DNA of 64,000 bases, from positions 412,297-476,296 of the forward strand of contig JAOWBW010000182.1 in assembly GCA_026119855.1 (NCBI GenBank), read 5' to 3'. A program made the position numbers and the translations under genes. Source of the stretch: Campanula takesimana (lineage: Eukaryota > Streptophyta > Magnoliopsida > Asterales > Campanulaceae). The notes beneath the pieces are model-generated. The model saw only the letters and a program-made list of their open reading frames with translations. It ran no database searches and had not been told where the DNA came from. Position 1 is the first letter of the stretch; each line of letters opens with the position of its first letter. This document shows positions 31,362-42,190 of this stretch, one piece after another.

Positions 31362-32915
31362 CCCGTTCATGCTAATTATTTCAATACCTAGATCATGTTG
31401 TGTGTATATAAATTGTTTATGAGCCTAACATGATATGAATATTGGATATATGATGTTTATGTGTTATATGATTTTATGTGGTTTATTATTTTACAAATTT
31501 AATTGCACTATTGAATCGCACTAAAAATTATGTTGGATTCTGAATCGTTTGATTATTAATTTTTGATTGGATCAAAGTTTTAATAATCGGGGAAAACAAT
31601 TTTGAGACAAATTTTCGAACTTTAAAAATTCATTCTGATGCTACTGTGCGACCGCACATAAAACCTTGGGCGGCCGCACATGTTTGGGCGACCGCACAGG
31701 TTTTTCTTGGGCGGCCGCACAGTTGTCAGGATTCTGGTTTTGATTTTCGATCAAAGTCAGAATCTAGAATTTTGATGGGGCCCGACCAGACCAGTGATAA
31801 GACCAGCCAGACCTGCTGATCTGGAGTGAGTTTTGGGCAGTTGGTCTGGGTGTGGATCCTGGGGTTTGATTTTCCTATTTATTTTTGTCTTATGATTCTA
31901 AGATTGGTTCAAGGTTTGGATGGCTAATCTACGTTCATCGATATTGTGTTTCCCAAACTTGATCGCAATCAAAGTTTCAAAGATAAAACGAAGTTAGAAT
32001 TATGAAGAGTTCATAATTGCTAAAATTGAGAAACAAAGTTCTTGATTCAAAGATTGGAGATCCATGTGGAATTGTGGATGCAATTGGCCTACGTTCATCG
32101 AGACCATCTATTGCTTAGTTTCGGCCATATGGACTACTTTCTTGGTTTCTTGAATTAGTGCGGAATTGTGGATGTCTTATGGCTTAGTTTCGGCCGCACT
32201 TCTTGTTCTCTTGATTTGGAGATAATAACCAAAGTTGAAATAGTCTCATCCTCATAATTATAGAGAAACTAATGACACATAAATATTATGATTAAATTAA
32301 TGGAGATTAATTTAGTGGCTAAACTTGATGCGTAACATGTTTATATTATGTGCTCATAAATGTGTTGTATGCTATATGTGATGAACCTTCAAAGAAAGTT
32401 TTAAGTCCTTTATTGCCATGCCATGATTAAAACACTTGTTAATACATGGGTGAATTTAATGTAGACTCACCCTAGCGAGATGCATTGACTTTATTTATGT
32501 ATGAGCAAGATAGATAATGTGGGCACGCCCTAGCGAGGCAAATTAACTATACGTTTAAAATGGTTGGACTTAATTAGGCGTCAAAACAGTTTTGAGCCTA
32601 GGCAAAGATGAGATTTAACATGCTTTTTGAAATAGGATTTCTTAAAGAATCTCATAAAAGGAACTAAGAGTCATATGAGATATGATTGACAAGAGTTGTC
32701 TACCTAATTAATTTGATTTTGTGTAGTCCGCCTTAGCGGACTTAAATTTAAATTAAAGCGGGATTTTAACCCAATCAAATTATATTATATATTGGATGTA
32801 TAAGAAGGTTATATAATTTAGTGGGAGTATTTTTTTTTTTTTAAAATACATTGTTTAATTCTTTAATGAAAGATAGTACTTATTAAATTTTGGAAATTTT
32901 GCATAATTATAGATA
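31362..32915 (+). other. Long untranslated leader of the nested copia
   Basis: 1.55 kb without a convincing frame. It contains a second cluster of GCGGCCGCAC-type words (31645-31721) matching those in the LTR, GACCAG-rich words near 31785-31830, 'ctacgttcatcga' twice (31930, 32090) and the recurring phrases 'ccctagcgag' (32470, 32530) and 'gccttagcgg' (32742). Confidence 0.6.
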
Positions 32916-33727
32916 ATGACCAACAACACTCAATCAGTTTCATTGCGATCGATCCTTGAGAAGGATAAGCTCCAAGAGAATGGTACTAACTTTGTGGATT
33001 GGATTCGTAGCCTAAGAATTGTTCTAAGGCAAGAAGATAAGTTGTACATTCTCGATGGGCCACTTCCTGCTGAACCAGAACCTACTGCCCCTAGGACAGA
33101 AAGAGACAATTACAAGAAACATCGTAATGATTCTAGAGATGTAAATTGTCTCATGCTTGCTACTATGTGCTCAAAACTCCAACAAAGTTTGGAACATTTG
33201 GAAGCCTATGAGATAGGCGTGGAGTTAAGAGCTATGTTTCAAGAGCAAGCTAGGCAAGAGAAGTACAAGACCATTGTTGCATTCACTTCTTGCAAAATGA
33301 GTGAAGGGCAACAAGTGAGTCCTCACATGCTTAAAATGAAAGGTTATGTGGAGAATCTTGAGAAACTTGGATATCCAATCCCATTGGAACTAGCCACAGA
33401 TCTCATTCTTAATTCATTGCCTAAAAGTTATAATCAGTTTTTGATGAATTATAACATGCATGGAATGGATAAGAATCTCTCCGAGTTGCATGGGATGCTT
33501 AAAACTGCGGAGATGAAGATTGTGGAGAAAGGTTATCTTGTGCTCTTGGTTCATGATGGGAAGAAGGCTGGTGCCAAAGGAAAAAGGGTAAGGCAAAATT
33601 TGTCAAACCCAAGATAAGCAAGGCAAAGGTTGCCAAGGCTTCTGAGGCAAAACCCGATTCACAAAAGGATGTAATCTGTTTCCATTGTCAAGAAATTGGT
33701 CATTGGAAACGTAATTGCAAGGCTTTC
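32916..33727 (+). pseudogene. Gag of the nested copia (one frameshift)
   Basis: Open for 233 codons from ATG 32916: copia Gag core with LDGPLPAEPEP, CLMLATMCSKLQ, LRAMFQEQARQEKYKT and LATDLILNSLPKSYNQFLMNY. A one-base shift near 33590 moves the basic segment and the zinc knuckle CFHCQEIGHWKRNC (about 33680-33722) into the frame that continues into protease. Otherwise complete. Expected role: particle formation and RNA packaging. Confidence 0.88.
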
Positions 33728-35440
33728 TTGGAAGAGCAAAAGAAGAAGAAGGGTAGCAAGGCTGCGTCGACTTCAGGTATCTATATGATAGATATTCTCC
33801 TTTCTACCACTGATTCTTGGGTATTGGATACCGGATGTGGTTCTCACATTTGTTTAAATGTACAGGGACTAAAGAATAGGAGACTACTTAAAGAGGGTGA
33901 AATAGACCTACGCGTAGGGACTTATGAAGTCACTTTACCTTCCGGTTTAATACTTGTTTTGAACAATTGCTATTATGTACCGGATTTAAGTAGAAATATT
34001 ATTTCAATTTTTTGTTTGGATAATGAAGGTTGTAAGTTTCTTATTGAGAATAAGAAATTTTCTATTTATTTAAATGATGTGCTTTATGGTATTGCTAATT
34101 CATTTAATGGCCTTTATGTCTTGGATGTCCAAAATGAAAATAATGAAAATGTCTATCATATAAATAAAAAATCTAAACCTAATGATGTAAATCATTCTTA
34201 TTTGTGGCATTGCCGTCTTGGTCATATTAATGAGAAGCGTATCTCAAAACTCCACGGGGACGGTCTCTTAGGTTCATGTGACCTTGGGTCATATGACACT
34301 TGTGAGTCGTGTCTTCTTGGAAAAATGACTAAGACACCTTTTACCAAGCTAGGTGAAAGGGCAAGCGACTTATTGGGGTTGATACATTCCGATGTATGCG
34401 GACCATTAAGTAGCAATGCTAGGGGAGGATTTCAATACTTCATAACCTTCACCGATGATTATAGTAGATTTGGGTATGTTTACCTAATGAAACATAAAAG
34501 TGAAGCATTTGAGATATTTAGAATATTTCAAAATGAAGTTGAAAAACAACTTGGCAAAAGTATTAAGGCACTTCGATCAGATCAAGGTGGAGAATACTTG
34601 AGTCATGAATTTGATAATCATCTAAAGAATTGTGGAATAGTTTCACAATTGACTCCACCCGGAACACCACAATGGAATGGTGTGTCCGAGAGGAGAAATC
34701 GGACTTTGTTAGACATGGTTCGATCAATGATGACTCAAGTTGATCTTCCAATATCCTTTTGGGGTTATGCCCTAGAAACCGCTGCTTTCACAGTAAATCA
34801 AGTTCCAACTAAATCGGTTCCAAAGACTCCATATGAGATGTGGAGCGGAAAGAAACCTAGTTTGTCTTTCATGAGGATTTGGGGTTGTGATGCTTTTGTC
34901 AAAAGACTCGTCTCCGAAAAACTAGCACACAAATCTGATAAATGTATTTTCGTGGGATATCCTAAGGAAATTAAAGGATATTACTTTTACAACCGAGAGG
35001 ACAACAAAGTGTTTGTTGCCCGAACTGGTGTCTTTCTAGAGAAACAGTTTATCTCCAAAGAAATCAGTGGGAGTAAAATAAATCTTGACAAAATTCGAGA
35101 CCCAGAAAATAACATTGAACCAATAGTGGAACAAGAACAAGAACCACAAGGAGTTGTGGAACCTGTTCAAAATACACAAGCAACTCGCAGATCTATTAGG
35201 TTACGATCCGAGCCCGAGAGATATGGATTTCTCATAACGGATAGTAATGAGGTGGAAATCATTGAGAATGATGAACCGACAACCTACCAAGAGGCGACGT
35301 CTTCTCCTGATTCGGATAAGTGGCTTGGAGCCATGGAATCTGAATTGCAATCTATGCAAGATAATCAAGTTTGGAACTTGATTGATGCGCCCGAAGGTGT
35401 AAAAACCAGGATGCAAATGGGTCTTCAAGAAGAAGACTGA
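33728..35440 (+). CDS. Protease-integrase part of Pol, nested copia
   Basis: 570 codons, open. The protease motif WVLDTGCGSH has its catalytic Asp. The integrase zinc site shows WHCRLGHIN and CESCLLGK. The core triad is intact (IHSDVCGP, LRSDQGGEY, GVSERRNRT). The copia-type KSDKCIFVGYPKE block and the start of the reverse transcriptase (EATSSPDSDKWLGAMESELQSM) follow. It stops at 35438-35440 because of a frameshift near 35405-35420; the next part of the enzyme continues at 35442 in another frame. The frame actually begins upstream with the knuckle near 33610; the first Met used here is not a real translation start. Confidence 0.88.
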   Translation: MEEQKKKKGSKAASTSGIYMIDILLSTTDSWVLDTGCGSHICLNVQGLKNRRLLKEGEIDLRVGTYEVTLPSGLILVLNNCYYVPDLSRNIISIFCLDNEGCKFLIENKKFSIYLNDVLYGIANSFNGLYVLDVQNENNENVYHINKKSKPNDVNHSYLWHCRLGHINEKRISKLHGDGLLGSCDLGSYDTCESCLLGKMTKTPFTKLGERASDLLGLIHSDVCGPLSSNARGGFQYFITFTDDYSRFGYVYLMKHKSEAFEIFRIFQNEVEKQLGKSIKALRSDQGGEYLSHEFDNHLKNCGIVSQLTPPGTPQWNGVSERRNRTLLDMVRSMMTQVDLPISFWGYALETAAFTVNQVPTKSVPKTPYEMWSGKKPSLSFMRIWGCDAFVKRLVSEKLAHKSDKCIFVGYPKEIKGYYFYNREDNKVFVARTGVFLEKQFISKEISGSKINLDKIRDPENNIEPIVEQEQEPQGVVEPVQNTQATRRSIRLRSEPERYGFLITDSNEVEIIENDEPTTYQEATSSPDSDKWLGAMESELQSMQDNQVWNLIDAPEGVKTRMQMGLQEED

Positions 35441-35441
35441 C

Positions 35442-36275
35442 ATGGATGGGAAGGTGCATACTTACAAAGCTAGACTTGTAGCGAAGGGTTATAGGCAAGT
35501 TCATGGTATTGACTATGATGAAACCTTTTCACCCGTAGCAATGATCAAGTCTATAAGAATTTTGCTTGCCATTGCCGCATATCATGACTATGAAATATGG
35601 CAAATGGATGTCAAAACCGCTTTCCTAAATGGAAAACTACAAGAGTGTGTGTATATGACACAACCAGAAGGTTTTGAACAGAATTCTAAGGTATGCAAAT
35701 TGCAGAAATCCATTTATGGATTGAAGCAAGCTTCTAGGAGTTGGAATCTCCGTTTTGATGAATCGGTCAAAGAGTTTGATTTCATCAAGAACGAAGATGA
35801 GCCTTGTGTATACAAGAGGATTAGTGGGAGCATAGTGCTATTCCTTATTTTATATATGGATGACATATTACTCATTGGAAACGACATTCCTACACTTCAG
35901 TCCGTAAAGACTTGGTTGGGAAAGTGTTTCGCAATGAAAGATATGGGTGAAGCCGCATATATACTTGGCATTAAGATCTATAGAGATAGATCAAGGAAGC
36001 TACGTGGTTTAAGCCAAAGTACATACATTGACAAGGTCATTAGAAGATTCCGTATGGAAAATTCTAAAAGAGGAACCTTACCAATGTTACATGGAGTTTC
36101 TCTAAGCAAGACTCAATGTCCTAAGACAAAAGATGAGCGTGAGAAAATGAATGATGTTCCATATGCTTCGGCAATTGGGTCCATCATGTATGCCATGATT
36201 TGTACTAGGGCGGATGTATCTTATGCTTTAAGCATGACAAGTAGATACCAATCCGACCCCGGTGAAAATCACTAG
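35442..36275 (+). CDS. Reverse transcriptase part of Pol, nested copia
   Basis: 277 codons beginning with KARLVAKGYRQ, DYDETFSPVA, QMDVKTAFLNG, YGLKQASRSWN and the catalytic YMDDILLIG. It ends at TAG (36273-36275) in the HWMAVK region, where the usual Trp codon TGG has become TAG. The frame continues unbroken after the stop into RNase H. All polymerase catalytic residues are present. Confidence 0.9.
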   Translation: MDGKVHTYKARLVAKGYRQVHGIDYDETFSPVAMIKSIRILLAIAAYHDYEIWQMDVKTAFLNGKLQECVYMTQPEGFEQNSKVCKLQKSIYGLKQASRSWNLRFDESVKEFDFIKNEDEPCVYKRISGSIVLFLILYMDDILLIGNDIPTLQSVKTWLGKCFAMKDMGEAAYILGIKIYRDRSRKLRGLSQSTYIDKVIRRFRMENSKRGTLPMLHGVSLSKTQCPKTKDEREKMNDVPYASAIGSIMYAMICTRADVSYALSMTSRYQSDPGENH

Positions 36276-36845
36276 ATGGCTGTAAAAGCGATTCTTAAGT
36301 ACTTGAGAAGGACTAAAGATTCGTTTTCGGTCTATGGAGGAATGGAAGATGATCTCGTGGTAAATGCTTACATAGATACAAGCTTCCAAACCGACAGAGA
36401 TGACAGTCGATCGCAATCGGGTTTTGTGTTTATGTTAAATGGTGGAGCTGTAAGCTGGAAGAGTTCCAAGCAGAGTACAACCGCTGATTCTACAACGGAA
36501 GCTGAGTATATTGCTGCATCGGATGCTGCAAAGGAAGCTGTTTGGATTAAGAAGTTCATCTCTGAACTTGAAGTGGTTCCTAGTATTGCTAATCCAATAG
36601 ACCTTTATTGTGATAATAATGGTGCTATTGCTCAAGCAAAGGAACCAAGGGCACATAAAAAATCCAAACACATACTTAGGCGTTACCATGTCATTCGAGA
36701 AATCATTGACAGAGGTGACGTGAATATATGCAAAGTACTTACTGATGACAATGTCGCGGACCCGCTAACAAAGGGACTTCCACAAGCTAAACACGAAGGT
36801 CATGTTAGGTCCATGGGTATTAGATACATGGGATATTGGTCCTAG
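36276..36845 (+). CDS. RNase H part of Pol, nested copia
   Basis: 189 codons in the same frame as the reverse transcriptase. It starts at the in-frame ATG right after the TAG. Motifs VVNAYIDTSF (catalytic Asp), SWKSSKQSTTADSTTEAEYIAA (Glu), DLYCDNNGAIA (Asp) and the His/ADPLTKGL tail are present. Ends with TAG at 36843-36845, just before the polypurine tract. Confidence 0.9.
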   Translation: MAVKAILKYLRRTKDSFSVYGGMEDDLVVNAYIDTSFQTDRDDSRSQSGFVFMLNGGAVSWKSSKQSTTADSTTEAEYIAASDAAKEAVWIKKFISELEVVPSIANPIDLYCDNNGAIAQAKEPRAHKKSKHILRRYHVIREIIDRGDVNICKVLTDDNVADPLTKGLPQAKHEGHVRSMGIRYMGYWS

Positions 36846-36859
36846 GGAAAGTGGGAGAT

Positions 36860-38378
36860 TGTTGGTAGTGGTGCCCTAGGCACGTTTAATAAACGTTGTA
36901 ATTGTTATCATTTATTTCATATCAATAAAGAGATGTTTTGATTATTATTGTTGTTCATGTTTACTTATAATAATCTCTGTCCCTAGTACTTGTTAAGCAC
37001 TATTATAAAGGCTAAATGATCATGGGATGATCATGTTATATTTATGGGTACTTGTTTGGAACAAGGTACTGGACATGACCCGCTGTATGAGATTTATGTC
37101 ATGGTCTATGTCGTACATATATCTCATATTAGTTATGTCATATGAATCCTTAGACATGAAGTTATTATAGTCTTCCACTTGATGAACATTATGTTTGACA
37201 TATTTAAACGCTACCTTTAACCGGGTAGTTATAAAGGGTATGATTGGCATAATCGGATTCACGTAGGGAAAAGTAATAAGCTAAATGGATTTGTCCCTCT
37301 TCGGAGAGATGTCAAGCTTAGGCCTCTCGTAGGAATGATGTTGATGAAAATGTTCGGCCGGAGTCAAATGAATTGATTAGATCAATGTCATTTGTATTAT
37401 CAACATATTCGGAATCGAGAAAGTATTGAACAAAACAAGTTGACTTGTTGACCATGACTTGTGTTCAATGACATCGTGGACAAAGGGATTGTGACATGTT
37501 CTAAAGGAATGCGAACTTGTATCTAGTTAAACTATTTAGGTAGGTATGACGGTTTGCTAGAACCTAATCATATCTTATGGTTTCATGTTTGAACTCATTG
37601 CCAACTTAGTGTAATCCTAGAGGGTCACACACAATAGAACGAATCTTAATTAAGGACTATATCGGAATATTGAGTCGAAGGACTTTAGAGGATTTTGGAA
37701 ATTAGGGAAATCTGGGGCAGGTGTGCGATCGCACAAAAGGGTTTGGGCGGCCGCACAGATTGGCTCAAAAAGTACCAGAAACCTTCCAGATAGATGTGCG
37801 GCCGCACAGGTGTTTTTGGGCGGCCGCACACCATGTCGGGACTGGTTTCCTAATTTGATTTGGAAAAGAATTTTGGACGGGTTTAGACACAAGTTTCCTA
37901 TTTGGAATAGGTCTAACTTGTATATAAACAGCCAATTTCGGGCCAGAACAGATCATAGCTTTTGTGCAAGTTTCCAAAGAGTTTGAGAGAGTTTTATTTT
38001 GTTCTAAGACATCCTAGATTGAAGAACAAAATAATATTCAAACTAAAATTCCATATAGTTCATATTAATTGTGAAAACGTGTTTCACAATATTGGTCTAG
38101 CAACCAAGATCAAGTGTTCTTGATATTCGTTCAAGGTGTGGATACCGCTAGAGGGTGAAGCTCATCATCTTCAAAGTTCGTGTTCTTACTTGTTCGTGAT
38201 TAAAGCTTCAAATTCTCCACCAAGATCAAAGACCAAATTCAAAGTCATCAAGGGTTAGTTTTTCTAGTATTCATATTGCAAGTATTTGATTTAATCATAT
38301 GAATGGATCTATGGGCTTTGGGTTTCATAAAATTTTAAATGCTATTTTCCGCTGCGCATGTTACTACGAAACCCAACA
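36860..38378 (+). repeat. 3' LTR of the nested copia
   Basis: 1,519 bp, same length as the 5' LTR with a small number of substitutions. CG words at 37721-37831; TATA box 'tatataaaca' at 37921-37930. Confidence 0.95.
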
Positions 38379-39983
38379 ATTGGTGATCTTCATGTTGGGG
38401 CTCGTACAAGGATAGCTACAAACTTTGATGCTTACACTGCATTCATCTCTCAAGTTGAACCTAAGAAGGCTGATAAAGCGCTCCAAGATCCAAGTTGGGT
38501 TGTTGCAATGCAAGAAGAACTCAATCAATTTGAACGATGTAAAGTTTGGACTCTTGTTCCAAGACCAAATGATCAAGGAGTCATTGGTACGAAGTGGGTG
38601 TTCAGAAACAAGATGGACGAGAATGGAACCATCACAAGAAACAAAGCAAGATTGGTTGCGCAAGACTATAGGCAAGAAGAAGGAATCGACTACGATGAAA
38701 CTTTTGCGCCCGTGGCAAGACTTGAAGCTATAAGGATTTTCCTAGCTTATGGTGCTCACAAGAACTTCAAGTTATATCAAATGGATGTCAAAAGCGCGTT
38801 TCTAAATGGTGAACTCCAAGAACAAGTCTACGTAGCTCAACCACCTGTGTTTGAGGATTATCAATTTCCAAATCATGTCTACAAACTCCAGAAAGCTTTG
38901 TATGGGCTAAAGCAAGCACCAAGAGCATGGTATGATACACTATCCAAGTTTTTCATTGAGAAAGGCTTCACGCGCGGTAAAATCGATACTACTCTTTTCA
39001 TTTCCAAACATAATGATCATAAATTACTTGTTCAAATTTATGTCGATGATATTATATTTGGTTCTACTAATGAATTGTTGTGCAAGCGCTTTGAGAAACT
39101 GATGAAGAGCAAGTTTGAAATGAGCATGATGGGAGAACTCACATTCTTCTTCGGGCTTCAAATCAAGCAAATGGATGAAGGCATATTTATCAACCAAGCA
39201 AAGTATACAAGGGATCTAATCAAGAAATTTGGTCTAGATAATGCTAAACCATATGACACTCCAATGGCTACCGGCAACAAACTAAACAAAGACTTGAAAG
39301 GTAAGAAAGTTGATCAAACTTTATATCGAGGTATGATTGGCTCTCTCCTTTATCTTACTGCTAGTAGGCCAGATATTATGTTTAGTGTCTGTGTCTGCGC
39401 TCGTTATCAATCTGACCCTAAAGAAGCGCACTTAATTGCTGTGAAACGTATTATACGATATCTCTCCGGCACTGTTAACCTCGGACTTTGGTACACCAAA
39501 GATTCGAATTTTAAACTTGTAGGTTATTCAGATGCGGATTATGCAGAGTGCACAATTGACAGGAAAAGCACAAGCGACACTTGTCATTTCCTCGGATATC
39601 GACTTGTGTCATGGGCTAGTAAAAAGAAAGCTGCAGTTTCTGTCTCAACTACTGAAGCAGAATATATTGCTGCTTGAAGCTGTTGCTGTCAGATTATGTA
39701 GATGAAGCAGCAATTGGTGGATTATGACATCAAAGAAGAAAATTGTCCCATCTACTGCGACAACACCTCAACCATTGCGGTTTCTGAAAATCCTGTCATG
39801 CACTCCAAGACCAAGCACATTGACATCAAGTATCACTTCCTTAAAGACCACGTGGAAAAAGGGAACATTCATTTGGAATACGTGGGAACCGACTATCAAA
39901 TCGCCGATATTCTTACAAAAGCACTTGATGCTAAAAGGTTCATCTTTTTGAGAGGAGAAATGGGTATGCTTGAACTCAGCTAA
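38379..39983 (+). pseudogene. Reverse transcriptase and RNase H of the SIRE-like element
   Basis: Resumes the pol gene broken at 29829 (after one copy of ATTGG). Blocks: ALQDPSWVVAMQEEL, GTKWVFRNKMDENG, DYDETFAPVARLEA, QMDVKSAFLNGE, YGLKQAPRAWY, catalytic YVDDIIFGS, SLLYLTASRPDI, then RNase H (VGYSDADYAE, SVSTTEAEYIAA, YCDNTSTIA, KHIDIKYHF, DILTKAL). Two stops interrupt RNase H just after EYIAA: TGA at 39676-39678 and a TAG near 39699 that sits where Trp is usual. The apparent first six codons of the open frame from 38358 belong to the nested LTR. Confidence 0.92.
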
Positions 39984-40734
39984 ATTTGTCCATAAAATTT
40001 CTCAATACTAATGCTTTTTGAGTCTTTTTGAAATTTTCTAAGTTAGATGCCTCATGCGCTGCGCATTTCATGCGCACATGATGATGCGCGTAAGGTAATA
40101 CATCTGAGATTTCTAAGAATCTTTGCGCTCTATAGAGCTGCGCATATACTTCATGCGCATGCCACGTGGACCTCAGGTAAGTTTTCTTTTCAATAGTTTC
40201 ACCTAGGTCCTTGACTTGCTGAGTCAGCACATAATTTGCTAGGGTACTTACGTAATTATGTATTTTCCCTTGTCATTTCTTTTTAAATTTTCTTAGGAAA
40301 TTACGATTCTACCCCTGCGCACGTCCCACCTCATTTAATGCAAAAGCATTGAGTGACGCGCCATTAATGCTTAGTGTGTGCTACTTATGACGAAAGTGGA
40401 AGGGTCTCTTCGTGACCATTAATGTCTGACACACGCGTGCGGCTAGGGATTTTCACGTGCGCTCCTCATTGGTCCACGTCACCTGCGCGTGCGCCTCACT
40501 CGTGCGTGCGCTTCACTCGCCTGACACACCAACTCTTGTGTCAGCGCACAGTGATGTCACCATGCTCTTTTCGGCTATAACCCTCTGAACCGCCGTATTC
40601 CTCCTCCCTTCACTCAAATTTTTCTTATACACTCAACCGACTCCTTTTTCTCTCTACTCTCTGACTTTTCTTTCTCTCCGCACTCATCATTCACACTCTA
40701 TTTTCACACACAACTTTCCTCTATATAAAACCTG
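39984..40734 (+). other. Spacer between pol and the extra ORF, TGCGC-rich
   Basis: No gene. It contains dense TGCGC/GCGCA words (40050-40160, 40315-40520) and a pyrimidine-rich stretch. 'ctatataaaa' (40721-40730) stands just before the first ATG of the extra ORF. Confidence 0.6.
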
Positions 40735-42190
40735 ATGGCTCCCAAGACATCTACATCATCCAAGAAATCTGAGGATCCTCAAATGGTAAGATCTCAAACT
40801 CAGTTTTTTTTCCGCCATTTCTGAGTCGAAGGTCTGAATATTCCCCTTTCTGATTTCTCTATGATCTGTTGCTCATTTTTCAAATTATTTGATGCTATGT
40901 GTTCGTTTTACTCATAGCTATTCATATATGTAATTTGTTTTACGATCAATGATCTTTTGGTTAGATTTCTATTGTATTTTCGAGTTTTTGGTCTTTTCAA
41001 ATTCTCTTTCATTTTTCTCAGATCCTGGGTGTTTAATGTTGTTGTTACTGCTGTGGTTTACTTGTTTGTGTGTGATTTTTCATTTCGAACATTTTGATAT
41101 GCTTTTTATGCATTTTGGAGCACTTTGACATTTTCATGTTCTTGGTGTTCTTCATGTATTCGATGCATGTTCTTCATGTTCTTAGTGAATAGTCTTATGA
41201 TATGCCTTACCATGATTTTTTGGTTATGTTTCTGCTTTTCGCGCCAATTTTAGGCGTGTAGTTTAAATTTTATGTTTTTGGACATTTTTACCCCTTTATT
41301 TATTATTTGTTCTAAGTATGGAGTCTAGTTCATACGCTGCGCATATCGCTCATGCGCATGCGCTTCTCTCCATGCGCATGTCCAGACCTAATTTTCAATT
41401 TGTTTTTCCGTAGAATCTTAACTACTTTATTTCCAGTTGGGAACTCGATGCGGAAGACTTATGCCAAGACGCACTTGGGCGCTATATGATGGAGATCATG
41501 GACACTTCTGGAATTCTACCCCTTTTCACCAAGGGCCAGACTTTCATCCTTCCCTCCTACATCGACGAATTCTTCAGCAACGCAGAAGAAGTTGATCGCG
41601 TGTATGATGATATTACAGTTCCTTGCCTCAAAAGTTCAATTTGCAGGGTTTCTGTAACGATCAACTATGCGCATATCAGACAGATAATGGGTCTTCCTGC
41701 GTGCAATAAGAAGACGCTATCACAGGATGTGCAAGACAAAGTTGCGCAGAAGCTGATCAAGATCCCTACGCTGGTTGGTCAATACAACAACTACGATAGG
41801 AAGGAGTTTGGAGAACTTATGTACCACCTCTGCACTTTGATTGGGGACACCATCAACTGCAAGAATGGGAATAAGTCAACTTTCATCAGCAAGCAGTGGA
41901 TGTGCTGCGCTGCTATCTACAAGAAGAAGCAGTTAAGCTGGGCTGAAATCAGCTTTGATGAGTTAGTGCATTGGGTGCGCGTGTACAAGAAAAAGGCCGC
42001 TGACACCAAGAGGCCACCCAAGTACAAAACTCACTGCAAAATCCTCACCGCTATCTTCATGTGCTTCGCCAAGGTGCGCAAATTGGTGGATGAGGACCCC
42101 TCTTTAAAGGTTGATGTGACCTCTACGCGCACGTATTCTCGCGTATTTCTTCAAAATTTTCACCGTGAAGTCAATAACTTTGATTACTGC
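40735..42190 (+). pseudogene. Extra 3' ORF of the SIRE-like element, first part (possible intron)
   Basis: ATG at 40735 opens 17 Ser/Lys-rich codons (MAPKTSTSSKK). A possible intron follows: donor ATG/GTAAG at 40786 and acceptor TTTCCAG/TT at 41436. From 41438 the frame WELDAEDLCQDALGRYMMEIMDTSG is open to the nested insertion at 42190. The strict splice leaves the frame off by one base, so either a small indel occurred or the intron guess is wrong. The protein part (FILPSYIDEFFSN, CRVSVTINYAHIRQIMGLP, GELMYHLCTLIGD) resembles the 'putative plant transposon protein' domain seen in plant LTR elements. The position matches the env-like ORF of SIRE-type elements. Its function is unknown. Confidence 0.6.

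Larger units (their letters stand above)
29830..38378 (+). mobile_element. Nested Ty1/copia retrotransposon, nearly intact
   Basis: 8,549 bp. Both LTRs are exactly 1,519 bp (29830-31348, 36860-38378). The target duplication ATTGG is at 25-29 of the 29800s and 38379-38383. Order: LTR, primer site, 1.57-kb leader, gag, protease, integrase, reverse transcriptase, RNase H, polypurine tract (gggaaagtgggagat at 36845-36859), LTR. Coding damage is limited to two frameshifts (near 33600 and 35420) and one stop (36273-36275), and catalytic residues are kept. It sits inside the pol gene of the SIRE-like element, between integrase and reverse transcriptase. I do not assign a copia clade. Confidence 0.95.
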
